Below are positions 10,401-14,772 of a DNA stretch of 14,772 nt, one piece after another. Source of the DNA: Omnitrophica WOR_2 bacterium GWA2_47_8. GTDB taxonomy: Bacteria; Omnitrophota; Gorgyraeia; Zapsychrales; GWA2-47-8. The notes below the pieces were generated by a model, which was not told the origin of the DNA, made no database searches, and worked only from the letters and a program-made list of their open reading frames with translations. Position 1 is the first letter of the stretch. Each line of letters begins with the position of its first letter. The stretch is from contig MHFY01000148.1 of the NCBI GenBank assembly GCA_001805375.1, positions 3,459 to 18,230 of the forward strand, read 5' to 3'. Both the position numbers and the translations under genes were made by a program.

Positions 10401-13400
10401 ACAAAGAGCCCAAGCTGCGATACGCGCATTACAAAGAGAAGCTATTGATCTGGCCGGACAAGCGATCGCGGAACCCAGTGATGCAAGAGCTAATACTATC
10501 AGAGAAAGAATGAGCAGGATCGCGGAAGAGATCAGCCATTTGCAAAGAGAAGTCAGTGATATTCCGCAGGTCGAAGCGGAAATTGCCCGGTTAACGGAAG
10601 CTAAGAGCACATTAGCGGCGCGTTCTACAGCGACATTGGATTCTTTAGCCAGAACGGTCAGAGATATCAAGAGCCGCGTTGAAAGGATCCGCGCGCTGGG
10701 CGAGCAGGTCGCGCAAGAAGGTCAGGTCCCGGGCGCAATGACCGCAGCTCAGAGAGAATTAATAACTGAAGTCCAAACTTTAAACCGTCAATTAAACGAG
10801 ATCAAGCCGCATTTACAGAGAGTGGAAGGCGGGAAGAATCTTTTACAAGGTATGCGATCAGTCACGGATGCCCTGAGCTTGCGCGGTGATTTTTTAAAGG
10901 TCATCAGCGGCTTTAAAGACCTGTCGTCCGGTTTCCGTACGGTGACCAAGGGTGTTGAAGATAATATTGTGTTAAACCGTCAAGCGCCGGAAAGAGTCAC
11001 AAAGATCCGTGAACTGCAGAGACGCCAGGCGGAATTAAGGGTCGATATCGCCCGGGCTGAGGCGGTCGGTGAAATTTCCTTTAAACAAGGTTTAGAAAAA
11101 GAATTAAGCGGCGTGGAAAAGGATCTAGCCAAAGAGACAGAACAAGCCGATCAATTTGTTAAAGCTGAAAATAAATTCCGCAAAGATGTTTTCCGCCATA
11201 TTCCCGCGGGAACGGACGCGGCCCAGAGAGCCCGCATGGAATCGTTACAGAGCACATTTGATCAATTACGAATTGAATTAGCCGCGCCGGAAGTGCACGG
11301 ATTAAATCAAGAACAAATCGCGGCTAAGAAAGAACAATTGCGCGATACCCGCCGTCAGTTAGCCGCTGAAAAATTATCCGCCAAGATCACAACCGCTGAC
11401 CCAAGCCGCCGTGCCTTCTTTAACGCGGACGGCAGCCGGCGCTGGGATCCGGCGCAGATCAGCCAAATGACACCGGCAAGAAGAGGAGTTGTGGAACATT
11501 TCGCAGAGAGTATTGAAGCTTTACAATCAAAGGTCAATCAGGCTAAAGCCCGCCTTATATTAGGGAAGGCCAACGGCATGGGCCGCTCGGAACGGACGCG
11601 ATTAACCCGTGAAATTGAAAATTCCGAAAAGCAGATCCAGGACATGCTTGATCGCGGGGATTTCTTGTTAGGCAGGTCAAAGGTCCGGAACGAAGCCGCG
11701 CAAAAATTGCGTGATACGAGATGGCGCGTTGTTTCCAAACAGCAGAGAGAAGGTTTAGAACAAGGTTTAAGCCGCGTTAATGAACGCCTGCAAAAGTCCA
11801 GAACGTTAATTGATCGCTTGAGTAAAGCTGGTCAAGGCAGCGAAGAAGCCAAGACTGCGCGAGAAGAATTGTCCCGCGAACTGGAATCTTTAGACGCGAT
11901 GATAGAACTATTAGGCGACAGGGTGGATTTAGTCCAGGGCGGCCGCAAATTGGCCAGAGATTTGATCGATGTGAAGAATTCTCTAAGAGCCGAAACCGGC
12001 GATCATATGACTTTATTAAGAGAGCTTAACACATCGATGGGTAAATTTGATACCGCAGCCAATAACGTAAGACGCCAGGTTCGATTAGGCGAATTAGCCC
12101 CGCAGAATGTCAAACAGATACGAGACGCCCAAAGAGCCGAGGCAAGAGCAAAGATAAAAGCCGAGGCTTCAGAAGGAGTTAAGCGAGAGCAGCAGGCATT
12201 TGAGAAAGCCAAGGAAGATTTAAAGCAGGCTTTAGCCAAAGCGGACCGGATTTTAGAGGCTGACAGAGTCTATAGAGAAGCTGATCCGTACCGTAACGCG
12301 CCCAAAGATGCCAGCAAGGAAGTCCGTGAACAGATCGCCCAGGTTCAAAAGGCTGTTGATCGATTGAGATTTGAAGAAGATACTGCTGAAGATATGGATA
12401 CCGCCAGAGTCACTGTGCAGACACGCGCTTTACAAAGGCATATTGAGCGCGGCCGGGCAGAACAGGGTGATGCCGCGGAGCGGCTGGCCTCGTTAACGGC
12501 TCAATTAAGAACAAAGCAGCGGCAACAAGCGCGTATTAGGGGATTACAGGAAGAAGTGATCGGCCTCGCGGGAAAAGCTATCGCAGAACCAAGCGAAAGC
12601 AAGGCTACCCAGTTAAGACAACGAATGGAAAGGATCGTTGAGGAAGTCAATCATCTGCAAAGAGAATCAAGTAATATTCCGTTCATTGAATCCCAGATCG
12701 CTGATCTGAGGAGCGCCCAAAGAAACATTGATCGGCAGATCCAGGGTTCAGAAAGACGGTTAGGCGAAATTTCTAAAAAGACAGGATCAGGGCAAGGGAT
12801 CAAAGAGATAAAAGCCAAACGCCGTATGGCTCAGGAACAAAAATTAGCCAAACTTTTAGGCGATCAGTTCAGAGGTTTGGAAGCGGACAGAGGGTTAACG
12901 CCTAAAGAGAGCAGCCGTTTAGCGCAAGGCAATCGGCCTGTCAGAGAAGCTGCTGCTCTTAGAGAACAGATCAGCCAAGAGCGAGAAGCCTTAAGCAGAA
13001 CGGACAGCAGGATCGCCAGATTAGAAGATCGTCTTGATACAAGAGCCGGATTAAACGCTGAGATCGCCCGTTTGCAGTCAGAAGCTATGGGCCTTGTCCG
13101 TCAAGCGTTAGGCGAAGCAGATGCCGGTAAAGTCACAGTAATCAAATCACAAATTAATGTTTTGAATAACCGCATCCGCGGATTAGAGAGAAAAGTCAAC
13201 GAGCTTTCTGCTTTAGAAACACAAGTGGCTACCTTAAGACAAACCAGAGCTGCTCAAGCAGGCAGGATTATTAAATTAGGTGACATGGCATCCCGACGAG
13301 AAGCCAAGGCAGATCAGCGCGCGTTGGAAGTGGTTAAGGCCGATCAGCGTTCTGCCAAGGTACGTCGATCACAGACCGCGGTCGACGAATTGCAGGCCAG

Positions 13401-14772
13401 GGTGACAGAATTAAATGCCATTGTGAAATTCAGAGGATCAAAAGATTCTAAGTCTGAACAAAAACAATTAAATAAACTCAGCCGCCAATTAGCCAAAAAG
13501 CAGGGCGAATTAGCAGAAGCCACAGCTGGCGCCAAGAGATTAGCCGGGCTTAAAGATCTAAGAAAAGCCGATGCCCGCCGCGCGGTCTCCGAAGGGGCTC
13601 GTCAGGCTGTGTTAAGGCAAGAAGGTTTTGGAAGGCAATCGAATGAACTTCGTGTTAAACGTGATGTGTTTGAAAGACATATTGCCCGTCAAAAGACAGA
13701 GAAGGCCCAGGCAACGGATCAAATTTCCATTTTGGAAGGGAAATTAGCGCAAAAGCAAAAGACACAGGGCCGTATTGAGAAATTACAACGCCAGGTCATG
13801 GACCTCATGGGCCAGGCCATTGGTGAAACAAGCGCGAGAAAGGTTTCCCGTATACAGCAAAGGATCGACAAGATCAGCGATGAAGTCAGCCGTTTACGAA
13901 AAGAAGTCAGTGATATTCCTGCCGTTGAAGCGGAGATCGTTGGATTAAAGAACGCTCAAAAGAAATTTGACAGGGCCATCGCCCGGCTCGAAGCACGTTT
14001 AGGCGCGACACCCAAGGTCTCTGAGACCGCGCTTGCCCGGCCGGCGAAAGAGATCAAGGCCTTGACCAAACAAATGAAAAAAGTGGAAGGCCGTCAAGCT
14101 AAAGTCGACCAATTAAGAATGAAACTAGCGACGGCTGAAAAGACAGGACGCTTAGAAGCTAAAGTCGCTAAGGCGGAAGATAAACTGCAAAAAGAACAGG
14201 CCAAACTCGACAAGGTTGTCAAAGCTGAGGAAGTAAAAGGCTCCCGTATCGCTCAAGTGAAAAATGCGGATCTGCGCAAAGGATTATCAACAGAATTAAA
14301 AATCGACCGTCGTTATAGTGCCGAACATACTAAGATCGTGAACTTGCGTAAACAAATCGCTCAATTGATCACCGAACAGATCCAGAACCGCAAGGATAAA
14401 AAGGTCAAGACGCAGATCGCAGAATTGAAGAAGACCTTACGCAAAGAGATCGCCTTTGGCGAAGCCAAGGTCCGCGCTGATAAAATTCGCGCTGAAGATC
14501 CAACCAGCGTTTTACCTGCTGCCGAAAGGACCACGGTTGACAGGAACGAAGCTTTAAGAGAACGGATCGCTTCTCTTAAACAAAGACGCGCTGAAGTTGA
14601 ATCGCAATCCGCACCAGCGGAAGAAGCCCAGAAAAAAGGATTTGAAGCTAGAAAGCAAAGAGATCTGGAACGCATCGACGGAGAGATCGCGTTGTTAGAA
14701 GGCATTCCTCCTGCACCGGAAGTTGTAGAGGCGCGTAAAGTTCATTCCGCCATCGGCGAAGATGTTGCCCGA
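1..14772 (+). CDS. Internal part of a giant membrane-associated coiled-coil protein (both ends outside window)
   Basis: Frame +1 is open through all 4,924 codons, and its composition is protein-like throughout (Ala, Glu, Lys, Arg, Gln, Leu in the helical half). The first in-frame ATG codons (85, 103) have no convincing Shine-Dalgarno sequence. The 28 codons before base 85 read as ordinary coding sequence, so the true start is probably upstream. No stop appears by the last base. Order: beta-rich part (residues 1-480), transmembrane segment (501-520), glycine-rich helical hairpins (about 665-1110), linker, small beta-rich domain (about 1375-1490), linker, then about 3,360 residues of coiled coil with hinges and internal repeats. 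I saw no cysteine codon. I recognise no catalytic motif or named family. Known giant proteins of this style occur in Omnitrophota and other uncultivated bacteria. A surface or periplasmic fibre is my inference. A phage tape-measure protein (long helix plus hydrophobic segments) is an alternative, less likely given the size and the beta-rich parts. Confidence 0.96.
1243..1266 (+). other. Aromatic-acidic cluster FFWWWDGD
   Basis: Five consecutive aromatic residues (Phe-Phe-Trp-Trp-Trp) are followed by Asp-Gly-Asp and flanked by acidic residues ('TDNEEG' before, 'LADDN' after). Such a patch could form a ligand-binding face, for example for sugars, or an interfacial membrane contact. This is inference from composition only. 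The local GC content also rises sharply at this point. Confidence 0.45.
1501..1560 (+). other. Predicted transmembrane segment
   Basis: Twenty residues (501-520) without a charge: 'VVFAVPTVLFAWTGIGSVVS'. Lys and Glu lie on the N-terminal side and Lys on the C-terminal side. This is the most clear-cut membrane helix in the window and marks the change from the beta-rich part to the hydrophobic region. The central Pro and Trp are compatible with a membrane helix. It is too far from any start to be a signal peptide of this chain. Confidence 0.75.
1561..1980 (+). other. Amphipathic helical stretch between the first membrane helix and the hairpin array
   Basis: Residues 521-660 are Ala/Lys/Arg/Gly-rich and look helical ('AVNAIRTSIRRSLVEALKLE', 'FANAAAKEGLKAAGQRAVM'). 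They contain several semi-hydrophobic pieces ('YIGIRAIGWLSAEQVASNVI', 'LIMSGGAPGAAGIM'). The positive charge next to a membrane helix suggests a cytoplasmic or interfacial location by the positive-inside rule, but the topology is not resolved. No domain is recognised. Confidence 0.5.
1981..3330 (+). repeat. Array of five or six glycine-rich helical hairpins, probably membrane-inserting
   Basis: Residues 661-1110 alternate small-residue-rich hydrophobic helices with polar loops. First helices of successive hairpins: 2008-2064 ('SAAVLTPLTTAAIFNIADA'), 2197-2280 ('GGLIGGGIGAGASWGVAGY'), 2512-2580 ('AVFLGKSAVGATAGYYYGK'), 2710-2760 ('RAWLTGFGAAGGAAVSLWGD'), 3046-3090 ('NQGAIGFAGAGVMWELSKD'). Second helices: 2089-2160, 2353-2409, 2602-2660, 2812-2860 ('FWRNVAVGALLMN') and 3193-3240 ('THLGPVIGFTMPQAI'). 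A last G/A-rich segment lies at 3265-3310. The G/A-x-x-x-G/A spacing is that of glycine-zipper helices, which pack tightly in membranes. Divergence is high, so common origin of the hairpins is likely but not proven. Role (anchor, pore or oligomerisation zone) is unknown. Confidence 0.55.
3331..3795 (+). other. Helical juxtamembrane region
   Basis: Residues 1111-1265 are mixed Ala-rich and charged helix ('SAAAKAAGRTAASAAGEVLY', then 'KVTEYIKAGMEEYYEKKQMK'), with one short hydrophobic piece ('FDHLYIFLGTT') and a last one at 'GLWSTVFLLP'. This looks like the stalk leaving the membrane region. No family is recognised. Confidence 0.45.
3796..4122 (+). other. Flexible Gly/Pro/Gln/Ala linker
   Basis: Residues 1266-1374 are low in hydrophobic residues and rich in Gly, Pro, Gln, Ala, Glu and Arg ('GGEGSGQGRGRES', 'PEFKPEGPKSKPLTP'), with a short Ala-rich helix in the middle. 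This composition suits a disordered tether between the membrane part and the small beta-rich domain that follows. Confidence 0.6.
4123..4470 (+). other. Small beta-rich domain between two linkers
   Basis: Residues 1375-1490 show regular strand-like alternation: 'GDLVVIGEDIFFVTDQG', 'WVEVKVDVAQGQGQRFTFRG', 'TTDIDITVKAGETRVV'. One short helix ('LRIEKLAQVQALAKEKV') lies between the first and second strand groups. About 115 residues is right for one compact beta domain. Flexible linkers on both sides support an independently folded unit. I cannot assign a family. The fold could be a small sandwich or barrel. Confidence 0.5.
4471..4690 (+). other. Pro/Ala/Ser/Thr linker before the coiled coil
   Basis: Residues 1491-1563 are dominated by Pro, Ala, Ser, Thr, Lys and Gly ('SRGSPPKPANSSAKPGEK', 'AAAEPAKPSAPAARRTRG') and lack regular secondary structure cues. 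The region ends at a basic patch, after which continuous charged helix begins. Confidence 0.6.
4822..5127 (+). repeat. Composite hairpin-GDMTL module, copy 1
   Basis: A helical hairpin ('RLMAEANKIRVQIAG', turn, 'KGKLERDLKVMERKIEQAK') is followed by a second half, 'FEELKQLQADLRSVSEGRKG' then 'DMTLKDLDWQM'. Copy 3 at 6910-7191 preserves both halves in the same order, including 'AEANxIR' and 'EGRxGDMTLxDL', which makes these the best-conserved pair. Confidence 0.6.
5290..5414 (+). repeat. KPEAK-type Lys/Pro/Glu/Ala hinge with 12-bp tandem repeat
   Basis: The protein reads as repeated 'KPEA' and 'KPET' units across about 40 residues, interrupting the coiled coil. At 5356-5379 the 12-base unit gcgaaaccagag occurs twice perfectly in tandem. 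The third unit (5380-5391) differs at three third-codon positions. Such repeats form stiff extended spacers in many surface and periplasmic proteins (TonB-like Pro-Lys/Pro-Glu rods are the best-known case). The array may vary in length between strains. Confidence 0.8.
5431..5649 (+). repeat. Composite hairpin module, weak copy
   Basis: 'ARLGLLRAQRAMRQGMESRD', then 'KFQEAREHISKVYEGLP', then 'GLRSTVERMTGEMEAEL' follows the same order of hairpin, aromatic-containing helix, turn and closing helix as the better copies. The GDMTL turn is not conserved. It is assigned by layout more than by identity. Confidence 0.3.
5761..5820 (+). other. Tyr/Gly/Arg-rich non-helical island in the coiled coil
   Basis: 'LYDGRWYDGRGRQFTGGT' breaks the charged helix with two Y-D-G-R units, a Trp and several glycines. 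A related aromatic loop ('FFNADGSRRWDPAQI') occurs at 11416-11460. These look like small beta-turn insertions or capping loops. Function is unknown. Confidence 0.45.
5914..6270 (+). repeat. Composite hairpin-GDMTL module, copy 2
   Basis: The hairpin half is 'KVKKLRQELHEWTELKKTMG' and 'REHAQVKEALRKAEAEL'. After an insertion the second half follows: 'HYEAFKGLVDRFAKGKDI' then 'SLTLKDVEAQLAKE'. The 'TLKD(V/L)' turn and the helix F-x-x-L-x-x-x-x-x-G pattern match copies 1 and 3. Confidence 0.5.
6355..6540 (+). other. TPR-like helical island
   Basis: The segments 'EYRLGEAVRLAP' and 'FRAQRHAEGGQFDQAQKRLV' resemble parts of the tetratricopeptide repeat: small residue, G-x-F-x-x-A, then a closing helix that in TPRs often ends in P. 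TPRs normally bind peptides or other proteins. The match is by eye and incomplete, so a coincidental helical hairpin is possible. Confidence 0.3.
6910..7191 (+). repeat. Composite hairpin-GDMTL module, copy 3
   Basis: 'VARLSAEANQIRAEINKHKE', turn 'GSSK', 'RRALEDQLTAKQEEIKRAE', then 'YKGMKQLKADFDLIAEGRQG' and 'DMTLRDLNTRM'. It is collinear with copy 1 with only small length differences. Confidence 0.6.
7318..7398 (+). other. Polybasic Lys/Ala/Pro hinge
   Basis: 'KKAEAPAKKDADKAPAAKKK' followed by 'RSG' resembles histone-H1-like or other Lys/Ala/Pro tails. It separates the block containing copies 1-3 of the composite module from the following block, which opens with a short less-charged helix ('GLNLTTVSRLQKVLYG'). 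Besides being a hinge, it could bind polyanions such as nucleic acid, lipid head groups or teichoic-type polymers. That is speculation. Confidence 0.6.
7510..7707 (+). repeat. Composite hairpin module, copy 4 (shortened)
   Basis: 'YETELLTLMELRDRGVDTKS', 'KEYQAQRAKVREAYNRYKA', then 'GGEFLAEFRGKTLEQIEIAL'. The first half has the K-S-K turn of the other copies. The second half keeps the F-L-x-x-F-x-G-K-T-L pattern in compressed form. Confidence 0.4.
7771..7884 (+). repeat. Second half of the hairpin-GDMTL module alone
   Basis: 'FKKRFREFNQLAFGRDKSIT' followed by 'IEALRDQLTAEHQIA' matches the second half of copy 2 ('FKGLVDRFAKGKDIRSLTL', 'KDVEAQLAKETHATE'). No matching hairpin half is found directly before it. 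Confidence 0.4.
7978..8046 (+). other. Ala/Glu/Lys/Pro hinge
   Basis: 'AEAASAEKRAETDQAKPTEA' then 'APRADAE' is a third low-complexity spacer, less proline-rich than the 5290-5414 hinge. Before it lies Ala/Gln-rich helix ('AQAASAKQYAQAAQKKLA'). After it the heptad-like helix resumes. Confidence 0.5.
8257..8520 (+). other. TPR-like helical island, best match
   Basis: 'ALREFKQAEKSDPSYKDA' followed by 'GEKAFKAGQFETALHSFERA' and 'EKLSG' fits the TPR consensus well. The second unit has G at 8, aromatic F, the G-x-F/Y turn, A at about 20, F at about 24 and A at about 27. Two consecutive repeats seem present, with a capping helix after. This implies a protein-binding site within the rod. A single TPR pair is short for a stable domain, so it may pack onto the neighbouring coiled coil. 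Confidence 0.5.
8725..8760 (+). other. A-x-D-P turn between helices (first of five)
   Basis: The sequence 'RAQDPTRSLSPRDIARL' ends one helix and starts another. Similar turns built on (A/E)-(x)-D-P occur at about 9271 ('RDADPAAREVEHIQ'), 11398 ('TADPSRRAFF'), 12283 ('READPYRNAPKDA') and 14497 ('RAEDPTSVLPAAE'). Each is followed within 10-30 residues by a helix that starts with a hydrophobic heptad pattern. They probably mark fold-back points of helical hairpins. Confidence 0.4.
8764..10380 (+). other. Coiled-coil block between the TPR-like island and repeat R
   Basis: Residues 2922-3460 are a run of charged heptad-like helices with a few less regular parts: 'IIIKLGNRGFDILANHRKGK' near 9505-9560 and 'ETLEGEQAGVTIDPVRRRIN' near 9619-9680. 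The pair 'LGQQLKAFDRTQRGSKEHKQ' (9331) and 'LNAIVKFRGSKDSKSEQKQ' (13411) share an R-G-S-K turn followed by a K-Q-L helix. That suggests another diverged hairpin repeat. No known domain is recognised. Confidence 0.5.
10381..10650 (+). repeat. 90-residue coiled-coil repeat R, copy 1
   Basis: It starts 'QAQLAAKQRAQAAIRALQRE', continues 'LAGQAIAEPS', and has the core 'EEISHLQREVSDIP' and tail 'VEAEIARLTEAKSTLAA'. It aligns without gaps to three later copies. Over the 46 residues from LQRE to DIP, I count 29 identities with copy 2 and 23 with copy 4. The 17-base string gaagtcagtgatattcc is shared exactly with copy 4. Confidence 0.8.
10651..12495 (+). other. Coiled-coil block between repeat R copies 1 and 2
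   Basis: Residues 3551-4165 are charged helix, with a less charged central part near 10843-10980 ('LLQGMRSVTDALSLRGDFLK' and 'VISGFKDLSSGFRTVTKGVE'), which looks like a small globular or amphipathic unit, and the aromatic loop at 11416-11460. The rest has hairpin-like turns such as 'SKAGQGSEEAKTAREELSRE' at 11821. No known family is recognised. Confidence 0.5.
12496..12765 (+). repeat. 90-residue coiled-coil repeat R, copy 2
   Basis: 'TAQLRTKQRQQARIRGLQEE', 'GLAGKAIAEPSESKATQL', 'EEVNHLQRESSNIP', 'IESQIADLRSAQRNID'. It is the closest relative of copy 1 and lies 2,115 bases after it. Confidence 0.8.
13024..13293 (+). repeat. 90-residue coiled-coil repeat R, copy 3 (most diverged)
   Basis: 'LQSEAMGLVRQALGEADAGK' aligns with the LAGQAIAEPS block, and 'RGLERKVNELSALETQV' with the HLQREVSDIP block. 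The D-I-P helix breaker is replaced by E-L-S, so this copy may form a more continuous helix. It begins 528 bases after copy 2. Confidence 0.6.
13735..14004 (+). repeat. 90-residue coiled-coil repeat R, copy 4
   Basis: 'EGKLAQKQKTQGRIEKLQRQ', 'DLMGQAIGETSARKVSRI', 'DEVSRLRKEVSDIPAVEAEI'. It keeps the E-V-S-D-I-P breaker and the V-E-A-E-I restart seen in copy 1. It begins 711 bases after copy 3. Confidence 0.8.

Larger units (their letters stand above)
4691..14772 (+). other. Very long coiled-coil rod, continuing past the window
   Basis: Residues 1564-4924 are almost all Ala, Glu, Lys, Arg, Gln, Leu and Ile, with hydrophobic residues spaced 3-4 apart (for example 'RIQQRIDKISDEVSRLRKEV' near 13850). 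Proline is scarce outside defined hinges, and Trp and Cys are almost or completely absent. If helical throughout, the rod part would be several hundred nanometres long (0.15 nm per residue), or shorter if the helices fold back as hairpins, which the frequent turns suggest. The rod is broken into blocks by Lys/Pro/Ala hinges and built from at least two repeat families. No ATPase motif (Walker A or B) of SMC type is visible, so it is not an SMC arm by this evidence. Confidence 0.8.

Noticed and set aside
4691..14772. SMC or Rad50 type coiled-coil arm
   Set aside because: No Walker A, Walker B or signature motif is visible in the window. The coiled coil is far longer than such arms and carries Pro/Lys hinges and TPR-like islands.
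1..14772. Phage tape-measure protein
   Set aside because: Long helices and hydrophobic segments fit, but the size, the beta-rich domains, the KPEAK hinge and the absence of any phage gene nearby do not. It cannot be fully excluded, because the neighbouring genes are not in view.

Overview
The window lies entirely inside one gene. Reading frame +1 is open from base 1 to base 14772: 4,924 codons with no stop, no credible start and no intergenic gap. I checked this codon by codon. Both ends of the protein lie outside the window. What is visible is an internal slice of more than half a megadalton of a giant bacterial protein. No other gene, RNA gene, promoter, terminator, mobile element or CRISPR array could be supported. 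Residue numbers below count from window base 1.

Layout. Bases 1-1440 encode a soluble part rich in Gly, Asp, Thr and Val that looks beta-rich, with an aromatic cluster near its end. Bases 1441-3330 encode a hydrophobic region: one clear transmembrane segment, then a series of glycine-rich helical hairpins. A helical stretch (3331-3795) leads to a Gly/Pro/Gln/Ala linker, a small beta-rich domain (about 4123-4470) and a second Pro/Ala linker (4471-4690). From about 4690 to the end of the window, some 3,360 residues are almost entirely charged alpha-helix and coiled coil. That part is interrupted by Lys/Pro/Ala hinges (5290-5414, 7318-7398, 7978-8046), two TPR-like islands and short non-helical turns.

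The coiled-coil half is built from degenerate repeats too diverged to be obvious as DNA repeats. One composite module, a helical hairpin followed by an 'EGR.GDMTL.DL' type turn, recurs between 4.8 and 7.9 kb. A different module of about 90 residues (core 'LAGQAIAEPS...HLQREVSDIP') recurs four times between 10.4 and 14.0 kb. I found no cysteine codon anywhere in the frame.

Organism. Base composition is near balanced, but leucine is mostly TTA and arginine often AGA, next to GC-ending Ala/Gly/Arg codons (GCC, GCG, GGC, CGC). The style is bacterial. Giant ORFs of this kind, mixing membrane regions with very long coiled coils and repeats, are known from the candidate phylum Omnitrophota (OP3), so an uncultivated Omnitrophota-like genome is my best guess, at low confidence. 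The likely job, also inference, is a membrane-anchored surface or periplasmic fibre used to reach, hold or act on another cell or surface. Nothing enzymatic is recognisable in this slice.
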